A stretch of DNA of 10,922 bases from an uncultured Arcobacter sp. (GTDB lineage: Bacteria > Campylobacterota > Campylobacteria > Campylobacterales > Arcobacteraceae): positions 1 through 10,922 of the forward strand of contig CAJXII010000039.1 in the NCBI GenBank assembly GCA_913054415.1. The letters are read 5' to 3'. The notes below the pieces were generated by a model. The model was given only the letters and a program-made list of their open reading frames with translations. It was not told where the DNA came from and did no database searches. Made by a program: the position numbers and the translations under genes. Below are positions 1-6,588 of this stretch, one piece after another (position 1 is the first letter of the stretch; each line of letters starts with the position of its first letter).

Positions 1-77
1 AAAAAATAAAACTAATAAAAATATTTATATATTTAATAGTGAATTTTTAGTATAATAACTCATATTTGATTTGATAC

Positions 78-83
78 TATAAT
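78..83 (+). promoter_or_regulatory. Probable -10 box for the hisF operon
   Basis: A perfect TATAAT lies 40 bases before the hisF start and would place transcription start near position 90, giving a leader of about 34 nt. A second TATAAT at 51-56, preceded by a T-run, is an alternative. No convincing -35 is visible, which fits Campylobacterota sigma-70 promoters, where a -10 box plus periodic AT-rich upstream DNA is usual. The surrounding DNA is so AT-rich that chance matches are common. The first 123 bases hold nothing else that I can support. Confidence 0.5.
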
Positions 84-123
84 ATGTTTGTATTGTAGTA
101 TGTATATAAATACAAGGAATTAT

Positions 124-888
124 ATGAGTTATTTTGCAAAAAGAATTATACCTTGCCTTGATGTTAGCAATGGTAGAGTTGTAAAAGGTGTCAATTTTGT
201 GGGGCTTCAAGATGCTGGTGATCCTGTAGAGGTTGCTATAAGATATAATCAAGAGGGTGCTGATGAGATCACTTTTTTAGATATTGGAGCATCTCATGAA
301 AAAAGAGATACTATTGTAGATGTTGTTGCAAAAGTAGCAAAAGAGGTTTTTATACCATTAACAGTAGGTGGCGGTATAAGAAAACTAGATGATATTTATA
401 ATCTGCTAAATGTAGGTTGCGATAAAGTAAGTATCAATAGTAGTGCTGTTGTCAATCCTGATTTTATCAACCAAAGTGCTAAACGGTTTGGATCTCAATG
501 TATTGTAGTTGCACTTGATGTTAAAAAAGTTGCCAATGGAAGCTATCATATATTTGTCAAAGGTGGTAGAGAAGATACAGGTTTAGATGCAGTAAAATGG
601 GCAAAAGAGGTATATGATCGTGGTGCTGGAGAGATTTTACTTACATCTATGGATGCTGATGGCACAAAAGCTGGATTTGAATTAGATATTACTAAACAGA
701 TAAGTTCTATAGTAGATATTCCTGTGATTGCAAGTGGTGGAGCGGGGACTATGGAGCATATAAAAGATGCTTTCACACTAGGTGGAGCAGAAGCCGCACT
801 TGCTGCTTCCATTTTTCACTATAAAGAGATTGATATTATGGATCTAAAAAGATATCTTCAACAAAATAATATTCCCGTAAGATTATAA
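124..888 (+). CDS. hisF: Imidazole glycerol phosphate synthase, cyclase subunit HisF
   Basis: HisF is the cytoplasmic (beta/alpha)8-barrel that pairs with HisH. It uses ammonia from glutamine to turn PRFAR into imidazole glycerol phosphate (histidine pathway) and AICAR (returned to purine synthesis). The 254-residue length is normal for the family. The start motif AKRIIPCLD carries the catalytic Asp13, and IVVALDV carries the second catalytic Asp132. Phosphate-binding glycines are visible in TVGGGIR (residues 80-86) and ASGGAGT near the C-terminus. I chose the ATG at 124 because an AAGGA at 114-118 precedes it by 5 nt and HisF proteins normally begin about here; the in-frame ATG at 88 would add 12 unrelated residues. 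No other his gene is in the window, so HisH must be encoded elsewhere. It heads a plus-strand operon; the next gene begins 9 nt after its stop and is in the same frame. Confidence 0.97.
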   Translation: MSYFAKRIIPCLDVSNGRVVKGVNFVGLQDAGDPVEVAIRYNQEGADEITFLDIGASHEKRDTIVDVVAKVAKEVFIPLTVGGGIRKLDDIYNLLNVGCDKVSINSSAVVNPDFINQSAKRFGSQCIVVALDVKKVANGSYHIFVKGGREDTGLDAVKWAKEVYDRGAGEILLTSMDADGTKAGFELDITKQISSIVDIPVIASGGAGTMEHIKDAFTLGGAEAALAASIFHYKEIDIMDLKRYLQQNNIPVRL

Positions 889-897
889 AGAATTTAT

Positions 898-1470
898 ATG
901 ATTATATCAGCAGGTAAAAATGAGGTTTTTAGTTTTGCAACACCTATGGGAGTAGGTTTAATAGAGTCTGCTATAAATTTAACTAGACTTTGTTTATTTA
1001 ATAAACCAGATTATCTTATTTTTGTAGGAAGTGCAGGTAGTTATGGTAATTATGATATTTTTGATATAGTGCATAGTTCTAGTGCTTCAAATATTGAGTT
1101 GTCATTTTTAAGAGATGATAGTTATACTCCAATAGATAATGTTCTTAAAATAGATGATCCAAAACTAAAAAATGAGACTATTGTTAATAGTTCAAACTAT
1201 ATATCTACAAATCAAGAGCTTTCAAAAGAGTTGATCAACTATGGTATAGGAATTGAAAATATGGAGTTTTATTCTTTAGTAAAAGTTGCTCAAGAATTTG
1301 ATATAAAGATACAAGGAATCTTTGTTATTACGAACTATACAAATAAAGATGCTCATAAAGATTTTATATCAAATCATACTAAAGCTATTGATAAACTTAT
1401 AAGATATCTTGAATCAAAAAATATAATTGTTCCATGTGAAACATCTAAAAATAAAAAGGATAAAATATAA
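898..1470 (+). CDS. Short nucleoside phosphorylase-fold protein (MTAN-like)
   Basis: This 190-residue protein belongs to the PNP/UDP nucleoside phosphorylase superfamily, which cleaves the N-glycosidic bond of nucleosides. KPDYLIFVGSAGSYG (residues 36-50) matches the glycine-rich strand of MTA/SAH nucleosidase (KPDVIINTGSAGGL in E. coli), and NMEFY (121-125) matches its ribose-binding VEMEA with Glu123 kept. The distance from this Glu to the next catalytic position is 23 residues, as in E. coli MTAN, but that position is Asn146 (VITN) where MTAN has the catalytic Asp197. About 40-50 N-terminal residues of MTAN, with catalytic Glu12, are absent, and about 20 more are missing in the middle. The C-terminus is lysine-rich. 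Substrate and activity are therefore uncertain: a divergent nucleosidase/phosphorylase, a binding protein or a degenerate paralogue. The RBS is weak (TAAAG), which suggests coupling to hisF 9 nt upstream. It overlaps rlmN by 4 nt. The fold is fairly sure; the function is not. Confidence 0.72.
   Translation: MIISAGKNEVFSFATPMGVGLIESAINLTRLCLFNKPDYLIFVGSAGSYGNYDIFDIVHSSSASNIELSFLRDDSYTPIDNVLKIDDPKLKNETIVNSSNYISTNQELSKELINYGIGIENMEFYSLVKVAQEFDIKIQGIFVITNYTNKDAHKDFISNHTKAIDKLIRYLESKNIIVPCETSKNKKDKI
1456..1460 (+). promoter_or_regulatory. Shine-Dalgarno that points to an ATA start for rlmN
   Basis: AAGGA inside an A-rich run lies 6 nt before the ATA at 1467-1469, standard spacing for a start there and nowhere else. 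No ATG, GTG or TTG occurs in the rlmN frame between the stop at 1461-1463 and the ATG at 1584, and that ATG has no matching ribosome binding site. This site is the main evidence for the rlmN start chosen here. Confidence 0.6.
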
Positions 1471-2528
1471 AAACTATATATGATTATAGACTAGATGAAT
1501 TAGAAAATTTAATTCAACCAAAGTTTAGAGCAAAACAGATTTATGATTGGATATATAAAAAATATATTACCAAATATGAAGATATGAAAAATATACCTAA
1601 ACAACTTCAACAAACTTTACAAGAGAACTATCCTATTGATATTTTATCTGTAATAAAAGAGGAGAAAAGTTTAGATGGTAGCATAAAATATCTTTTTAAA
1701 CTACAAGATAATACAACTGTAGAGAGTGTGTTGTTGTTGATGAAAGATAAACAAAAAGATCAGCAGGGCAATATAATCAAAAGTGAAAAATATACTTTTT
1801 GTATATCATCACAAATAGGTTGTAAGGTTGGATGTAGTTTTTGTTTGACTGCAAAAGGTGGTTTTACTAGAGATCTTAGTGCAGCAGAGATTGTGGCACA
1901 AGTGGTTTATTTAAAAAAATTAAACAATATAGATCAAGATAAAAGTGTTAATATCGTTTATATGGGTATGGGTGAGCCATTGGATAATTATGATAATGTT
2001 ATTCAGGCTATTAAAATTATATCGCAAGAGAGTGGATTATCTATCAATACAAGACGACAAACAATATCAACAAGTGGAATAAGCTCAAAAATTGATAAAC
2101 TTGCTCAAGAGAATTTAGGTATTCAACTAGCTATATCTTTACATGCTGTTGATGATGAATTAAGATCAGAGCTAATTCCTATGAATAAAGCTTATAATAT
2201 TCAATCTATAATAGATGCTGTTAAAAAATTTCCTGTTGATACTAGAAAACGAGTTATGTTTGAGTATCTAGTGATAAAAGATAAAAATGATGATATAAAA
2301 TCAGCCGATAAACTTATAAAACTACTTGATGGGATAAAAGCAAAGGTAAATCTAATATATTTCAACCCATATCCAGGCACGACATATCAAAGACCATCTA
2401 AAACAAAGATGGAAAAGTTTAAAGATCATCTAATCAAAAAAGGTGTAGTTTGCACAATAAGAGAATCAAAAGGATTAGATATTAGTGCTGCATGTGGGCA
2501 ATTAAAAGAGAAAGAGAATTTGGAGTAA
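1467..2528 (+). CDS. rlmN: Dual-specificity 23S rRNA A2503 / tRNA A37 C2-methyltransferase RlmN
   Basis: RlmN is a cytoplasmic radical-SAM enzyme that methylates C2 of A2503 in 23S rRNA and of A37 in some tRNAs. With the ATA start it has 353 residues, the usual family length. Residues 5-39 (IYDYRLDELENL, then QPKFRAKQIYDWIYKK) are the conserved N-terminal RNA-binding segment, so the coding region must begin before the first in-frame ATG at 1584, which would remove 39 residues. In this numbering Cys112 is the resolving cysteine, CKVGCSFC (119-126) binds the 4Fe-4S cluster, GMGEPLDN (167-174) binds SAM, and Cys343 (AACGQL) is the methyl-carrying cysteine. All key residues are present. The start is odd: ATA overlaps the upstream stop as ATAA, as if the common ATGA overlap had undergone one G-to-A change. 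Weak initiation, re-initiation after the upstream gene, or a sequence error are the options. Family assignment is certain; the exact start is not. Confidence 0.93.
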   Translation: MKTIYDYRLDELENLIQPKFRAKQIYDWIYKKYITKYEDMKNIPKQLQQTLQENYPIDILSVIKEEKSLDGSIKYLFKLQDNTTVESVLLLMKDKQKDQQGNIIKSEKYTFCISSQIGCKVGCSFCLTAKGGFTRDLSAAEIVAQVVYLKKLNNIDQDKSVNIVYMGMGEPLDNYDNVIQAIKIISQESGLSINTRRQTISTSGISSKIDKLAQENLGIQLAISLHAVDDELRSELIPMNKAYNIQSIIDAVKKFPVDTRKRVMFEYLVIKDKNDDIKSADKLIKLLDGIKAKVNLIYFNPYPGTTYQRPSKTKMEKFKDHLIKKGVVCTIRESKGLDISAACGQLKEKENLE

Positions 2529-2537
2529 TAAATAACA

Positions 2538-2633
2538 ATGGGAACATTAGATATAATAATGCTAATATTTTTAGCAGTAGTATTTGTAGTTGGTTTAGGA
2601 TCACTATACTATTTTATGACAAAAGAGGAGTAA
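2538..2633 (+). CDS. 31-residue single-pass membrane microprotein
   Basis: An ATG-initiated frame of 31 codons fills the gap between rlmN and gltX. The product starts MGTLDIIMLIFLAVVF, has an uninterrupted hydrophobic stretch over about residues 6-26, and ends in the polar tail MTKEE, so it looks like one transmembrane helix with a short charged C-terminus. A GGAG (2522-2525) at the end of rlmN is 12 nt upstream, a long spacing; the internal ATG at 2559 is a possible later start. Its last codons (GAG GAG) also form the strong Shine-Dalgarno of gltX, whose ATG follows 4 nt after the stop, so its translation could affect gltX initiation. I do not recognise a family. It could be a real microprotein or a translated leader. 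The exact fit between two genes and the membrane-like composition favour real coding. Confidence 0.6.
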   Translation: MGTLDIIMLIFLAVVFVVGLGSLYYFMTKEE

Positions 2634-2637
2634 CAAT

Positions 2638-4047
2638 ATGGCAATAACAAGATTTGCACCAAGTCCTACGGGATATTTACATATAGGGGGGTTAAGAACT
2701 GCATTATATAGTTATCTATGGGCAAAAAAAACAAATGGAGAGTTTAAACTTCGTATAGAAGATACTGATCAAGCAAGAAATAGTGAAGATGCAGTCAAAG
2801 CTATTTTAGAAGCATTTCAATGGGTTGGAATGCCAAGTGATTGTTCTATAGAGTATCAATCTAAAAGATTTGATATATACAAAAAATATATTGATAAACT
2901 TTTGGAAGAGGGTAAAGCATATAGATGTTATATGTCAAAAGATGAGTTAGCACAACTAAGAGCAAAACAAGAGGCGAATAAACAAACCCCAAGATATGAT
3001 GGAACTTGGAGACCAGAAGATGGTAAAACTTTACCACCTATTCCTAAAGATATTGATCCAGTGATCCGTATAAAAGCACCTTTAGAGGGCAAAATAGAGT
3101 TTGATGATGGGATCAAGGGCTTTATGAGTTTTGATGCAAATCAGGTTGATGATTTTATTATAGCAAGAAGTAATGGTGTGCCAACATATAATTTTGTAGT
3201 AGCAGTTGATGATAGTCTAATGGGGATTGATGAAGTTTTAAGAGGAGATGATCATCTAACAAATACTCCTAAACAGATTGTAGTTTATAATGCTCTTGGA
3301 TTTAAAATACCAAAATTTTACCATATGCCAATGATAAATAATCCACAAGGTAAAAAGCTATCAAAAAGAGATGGTGCAATGGATGTGATGGAGTATAAAA
3401 GATTAGGTTATCTTCCTGAAGCATTGTTAAACTTTTTAGTTAGATTAGGATGGAGCAATGGGGATCAAGAGATATTTAGTATGGATGAGATGCTAGAGCT
3501 TTTTGATCCAAACAATATAAATAAATCAGCTTCATCATATAATGCAGAAAAACTACTTTGGTTAAATAGCCACTATATCAAAAATGTAACAAATCAAAGA
3601 CTTATAAAAGAGTTAGAGTATTTTGATTGTAAAATTGATGGACACGATAAAAAAGAGATGCTTCTTGATCTATGTAAAGAGAGAGCAAACACACTTATAG
3701 AGTTAAAAACATCTATTGAAAATATTTTATTAACTCCTACATCTTATGATAAAAAAGGTGTAAAGAAATTTATCAAAGAAAATACCATTGATATGTTAAA
3801 TAGCTATATTCAAATACTAAAAGATAATCAGCAAAATCTTCATATTCCAACTGATATAGAAGGTGTAACAAAGCCATTTATTCAAGAAAATGAGTTAAAA
3901 TTTCCACAACTTTTTCAACCAATTAGGATAAGTTTAACAGGGGGAACACAAGCACCATCAGTATATGATATTATAGCAATATTGGGTATTGAGGAAACTA
4001 TCAAGCGATTAGAAGTAGCGATATCGCAAAATTTTGGAAAAGAGTAG
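2638..4047 (+). CDS. gltX: Glutamyl-tRNA synthetase
   Basis: GltX is the class I synthetase that charges tRNA-Glu with glutamate in the cytoplasm. The 469-residue length is standard. The Rossmann signature is RFAPSPTGYLHIGGLRTAL (HIGH motif at 15-18), followed by RIEDTD (39-44). The KMSKS loop is KKLSKRDG with Ser242, the residue matching E. coli Ser239 that HipA phosphorylates. The zinc-binding cysteines of E. coli GluRS are missing: only Cys97 lies in the segment AYRCYMSKDEL. Campylobacterota usually have two paralogues, one for tRNA-Glu and one that mischarges tRNA-Gln for the GatCAB route. From memory this sequence looks more like Helicobacter GltX1 (tRNA-Glu), but I cannot prove it. The start at 2638 is supported by GAGGAG at 2625-2630, which overlaps the end of the small gene upstream. 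It is the last gene of the plus-strand string. Confidence 0.96.
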   Translation: MAITRFAPSPTGYLHIGGLRTALYSYLWAKKTNGEFKLRIEDTDQARNSEDAVKAILEAFQWVGMPSDCSIEYQSKRFDIYKKYIDKLLEEGKAYRCYMSKDELAQLRAKQEANKQTPRYDGTWRPEDGKTLPPIPKDIDPVIRIKAPLEGKIEFDDGIKGFMSFDANQVDDFIIARSNGVPTYNFVVAVDDSLMGIDEVLRGDDHLTNTPKQIVVYNALGFKIPKFYHMPMINNPQGKKLSKRDGAMDVMEYKRLGYLPEALLNFLVRLGWSNGDQEIFSMDEMLELFDPNNINKSASSYNAEKLLWLNSHYIKNVTNQRLIKELEYFDCKIDGHDKKEMLLDLCKERANTLIELKTSIENILLTPTSYDKKGVKKFIKENTIDMLNSYIQILKDNQQNLHIPTDIEGVTKPFIQENELKFPQLFQPIRISLTGGTQAPSVYDIIAILGIEETIKRLEVAISQNFGKE

Positions 4048-4057
4048 TATAAAATTC

Positions 4058-4085
4058 GTAGAAGTAGTATCTAATCTACTTCTAC
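4058..4085. terminator. Hairpin between convergent gltX and hom
   Basis: GTAGAAGTAG (4058-4067) and CTACTTCTAC (4076-4085) form a perfect 10-bp stem with an 8-nt loop in the 52-bp gap between the two convergent stops. On the minus strand the stem is followed by GAATTTTATA, a short T-run, 14 nt after the hom stop. On the plus strand the stem begins 10 nt after the gltX stop, but the downstream sequence has no clear T-run. It probably ends hom transcription and may act both ways. A second 7-bp inverted repeat, TAATCTA (4072-4078) with TAGATTA (4089-4095), overlaps the right arm and would compete with the first stem. Confidence 0.7.
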
Positions 4086-4099
4086 AAATAGATTAAATA

Positions 4100-5362
4100 T
4101 TACTCTTCAATTCTTATCATGGCAGGTTTTGATAAAACAACCTTACTATTTTCAAGATCTTTTATAGCATCTTTTATATTTTTTTCTTTACAAGTATGAG
4201 TTGATAATAATATATTTGCTTTATTATTTGAAGCTGATTTTTGTAGCATAGTTTTGATTGAGATATTATTATCTCCTAATGTTTGAGCAATTTTAGCTAA
4301 AACACCACTTTTGTCATCTACTTCAAGTCTTAGGTAGTATTTAGTTTCTATATCATCTATATCAACTAAAGATAATCCATCTTCAAGAGATTTGGTAAAT
4401 CCTAACATAGGAGAGCCTTTACCTTTTCTAGCTATATCTATTAGATTTGCTATAACAGCACTAGCAGTTGCATCTCCACCAGCTCCAGCTCCATAATAAA
4501 GTGTTTCACCAACTTTATCTCCAACTACACTAACACCATTCATAACACCATCTATTTTTGCGATCATTTCACTATTTGGGATCAAGACTGTATGAACTCT
4601 TAATTCAACTTTATCACCGATCTTTTTAGTAATACCTAAAAGTTTTAAAGAGTAGTTAAACTCTTTTGCAAACTCTATATCCTCTTTTTGAATATTATCT
4701 ATACCTTCTATTAAAATATCTTCAGGTTTGGCATCTATTCCATAAGCAAGACTAGCTAAGATAAGTAGTTTATGTGCTGCATCAAATCCACCAACATCAA
4801 AAGTTGGATCTGCTTCAGCATAACCTAAATCTTGTGCTTCTTTTAGAATAATATCATATTCAATTCCCTCTTTGATCATCTTATCTAGCATATAGTTACA
4901 AGTTCCGTTTATGATCCCTTTGATACTTTGGATATGATTTGCTCCTAATCCCTCTCTTAAAGCTGTAATAATTGGAATACCACCAGCAACTGCTGCTTCA
5001 AATTCAAAAGCAGTATCTCCTGCTATATCTTGTAGCTCATATCTATGGTAAGCAAGAAGTGCTTTATTTGCAGTAACTACTGCTTTACCATTTTTTAAAG
5101 CTTTTTTTACAACTTTATAAGGCTCCTCTATACCACCCATAAGTTCTACTACAATATCTATATCTTTATCCTCTAAAATATCATCAATATTGTCAGTTAG
5201 TTTGATATTAACATCTCTTTTTTTAGATAGATTATTAACTGCACCAATCATTGGTTTTATCTCTACACCCGCTCTTGCAGTTATGATATCTTTGTTCTCT
5301 TCTAATATTTGGCAAACACTTTGTCCAACTGTTCCAACACCAATAATTCCAATTTTTAACAT
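4100..5362 (-). CDS. hom: Homoserine dehydrogenase with ACT domain
   Basis: Hom reduces aspartate 4-semialdehyde to homoserine with NAD(P)H, the branch point to threonine and methionine. The 420 residues divide into an N-terminal Rossmann domain (GIIGVGTVGQSV, residues 5-16), the catalytic domain with VTANKAL (Lys100), AAVAGGIPII (123-132), NGTCNYML (152-159) and the substrate segment LGYAEADPTFDVGGFDAAHK (179-198, with Asp195 and Lys198), and a C-terminal ACT domain from about 342 (YYLRLEVDDKSGVLAKIAQ). The ACT domain is typical of monofunctional enzymes and suggests feedback by threonine. The start ATG directly follows the stop of the upstream aminotransferase (TAGATG), with AAGGA at 5370-5374 spaced by 7 nt, so the two are co-transcribed. 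It is the last gene of its string, before the hairpin at 4058-4085. No aspartokinase gene is present here. Confidence 0.97.
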   Translation of the reverse strand: MLKIGIIGVGTVGQSVCQILEENKDIITARAGVEIKPMIGAVNNLSKKRDVNIKLTDNIDDILEDKDIDIVVELMGGIEEPYKVVKKALKNGKAVVTANKALLAYHRYELQDIAGDTAFEFEAAVAGGIPIITALREGLGANHIQSIKGIINGTCNYMLDKMIKEGIEYDIILKEAQDLGYAEADPTFDVGGFDAAHKLLILASLAYGIDAKPEDILIEGIDNIQKEDIEFAKEFNYSLKLLGITKKIGDKVELRVHTVLIPNSEMIAKIDGVMNGVSVVGDKVGETLYYGAGAGGDATASAVIANLIDIARKGKGSPMLGFTKSLEDGLSLVDIDDIETKYYLRLEVDDKSGVLAKIAQTLGDNNISIKTMLQKSASNNKANILLSTHTCKEKNIKDAIKDLENSKVVLSKPAMIRIEE

Positions 5363-6580
5363 CTAGTTATCCTTTTTAAATTGTTGTAAATATTTTTTTA
5401 TATTTCTTGCAGCTTGTCTTATTCTTTTATCATTTTCAATTAAAGCAATTCTAACATAGTTTTCCCCATGCTCTCCAAATCCTATACCAGGAGCAACCGC
5501 AACACCTGCTTGTGTTAGAAGTTGTTTAGAAAATTCTAAACTACCCATATGCTCTACACATTTAGGTATTCTAGCCCATACAAACATACTAGCTTGATTT
5601 CTTCTTATAGGCCATCCTGCTCTGTTAAAACTTTCTATTAATACATCTTGTCTATGATCATATTTTTGTGTGATTTGTGCTACACACTCTTGATCTCCAT
5701 TTAAAGCTACCGTAGCAGCAACTTGAATAGGGGTAAACATACCATAATCAAGCCAAGATTTTATTTTTTGTAAAGCACCAATTAGTTTAGTATTTCCTAC
5801 AAAAAATCCAACTCTCCAACCTGCCATATTATACGATTTGCTTAATGTAAAACTTTCAACTGCTACATCTAAAGCACCTTCTACTTCCATAATAGATGGA
5901 GTTTTATATCCATTAAAAGTGATATCTCCATAAGCAATATCACTTATGATATAAAATCTCTCTTTTTTAGCCATAGCAACAAGTCTTTGGTAAAATTGAG
6001 GAGTTACTGTTGCAGTTGTTGGATTGTGTGGAAAATTAACAACTACATATTTTGGTTTTGGAGAGTTGTTTTTAAATACCATCTCTAAATCTTCAAAAAA
6101 CTTATCTTCATCAACCTGATAGTCCTCATCAAATACAAGTCCAAATTTGACAACATTACCACCAGCAAGTATAAAAGCATAGCTATGTATAGGATAAGTA
6201 GGATCAGGCACAACAGCAACATCACCAGGATTAGTAATAGCATAAGCAAGATGTGCATAACCCTCTTTGCTTCCCATTGTAGCTACACATTGCGTTTGAG
6301 GATCAAGATCGACATTGTATCTTCTTTTATACCAATTTGATATTGCTAATAAAAGTTTTGGGATACCTTTAGATACAGAATAACCATGAGTCTTTGTTTT
6401 TTGGGCAGATTCTATTAGCTTTTGTCTAATATGTTCAGGGGTATCTCCATCTGGATTACCCATACTGAAATCTATAACATCATGCCCTGCTCTTCTTTGA
6501 GCCATTTTTAATTCATTTACTTCTGCAAATACATATTTTGGTAATCTTTTTATCCTGTCAAATTCTATCTCGTCAAACAT
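5363..6580 (-). CDS. PLP-dependent class I/II aminotransferase, AlaC-like
   Basis: This is a 405-residue fold-type I aminotransferase. It follows E. coli AlaC (glutamate-pyruvate aminotransferase) closely from memory: RIKRLPKYVF (9-18), ELKMAQRRAGHDVIDFSMGN (23-42), THGYSVSKGIP (64-74) and SFTLSKSYNMAGWRVGF (243-259) with Schiff-base Lys248. Other PLP or substrate contacts visible are Asn186 (HNPT), Asp214 and Tyr217 (SDIAYGD), Arg256, and Arg377 (YVRIALIEN) for the substrate carboxylate. Related proteins are often labelled LL-diaminopimelate or aspartate aminotransferase, so alanine, aspartate or diaminopimelate synthesis are all possible. Its direct abutment with hom hints at aspartate-family metabolism but does not decide the substrate. 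AGGAG at 6586-6590 precedes the ATG by 5 nt and overlaps the end of the upstream gene, so translation is probably coupled. Confidence 0.9.
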   Translation of the reverse strand: MFDEIEFDRIKRLPKYVFAEVNELKMAQRRAGHDVIDFSMGNPDGDTPEHIRQKLIESAQKTKTHGYSVSKGIPKLLLAISNWYKRRYNVDLDPQTQCVATMGSKEGYAHLAYAITNPGDVAVVPDPTYPIHSYAFILAGGNVVKFGLVFDEDYQVDEDKFFEDLEMVFKNNSPKPKYVVVNFPHNPTTATVTPQFYQRLVAMAKKERFYIISDIAYGDITFNGYKTPSIMEVEGALDVAVESFTLSKSYNMAGWRVGFFVGNTKLIGALQKIKSWLDYGMFTPIQVAATVALNGDQECVAQITQKYDHRQDVLIESFNRAGWPIRRNQASMFVWARIPKCVEHMGSLEFSKQLLTQAGVAVAPGIGFGEHGENYVRIALIENDKRIRQAARNIKKYLQQFKKDN

Positions 6581-6588
6581 TTTTACTC

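Noticed and set aside
19..40. AT-only inverted repeats near the window start
   Set aside because: They are short, contain only A/T and are expected by chance in this composition.
88..123. Upstream ATG at 88 as hisF start
   Set aside because: It adds 12 residues absent from HisF and overlaps the predicted promoter start; the ATG at 124 has the AAGGA.
25..252. 75-codon minus-strand frame over the hisF start
   Set aside because: It is antisense to hisF, low in complexity, lacks a Shine-Dalgarno and shows no domain; it is a by-product of AT-rich sequence.
546..812. 88-codon minus-strand frame inside hisF
   Set aside because: It is a shadow of hisF codons with repetitive Ala/Ser/Pro content and no start signal.
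1480..1494. ATG at 1480 as an rlmN start
   Set aside because: It is in another frame and meets TAG after four codons.
1584..1586. ATG at 1584 as the rlmN start
   Set aside because: It would remove 39 conserved residues and has no ribosome binding site. It stays as a fallback if ATA is not used.
1464..2528. rlmN as a pseudogene
   Set aside because: The reading frame is intact, all radical-SAM and catalytic cysteines are present, and only the start codon is abnormal.
2928..3116. 62-codon minus-strand frame inside gltX
   Set aside because: It lies wholly antisense to gltX and has no features of its own.
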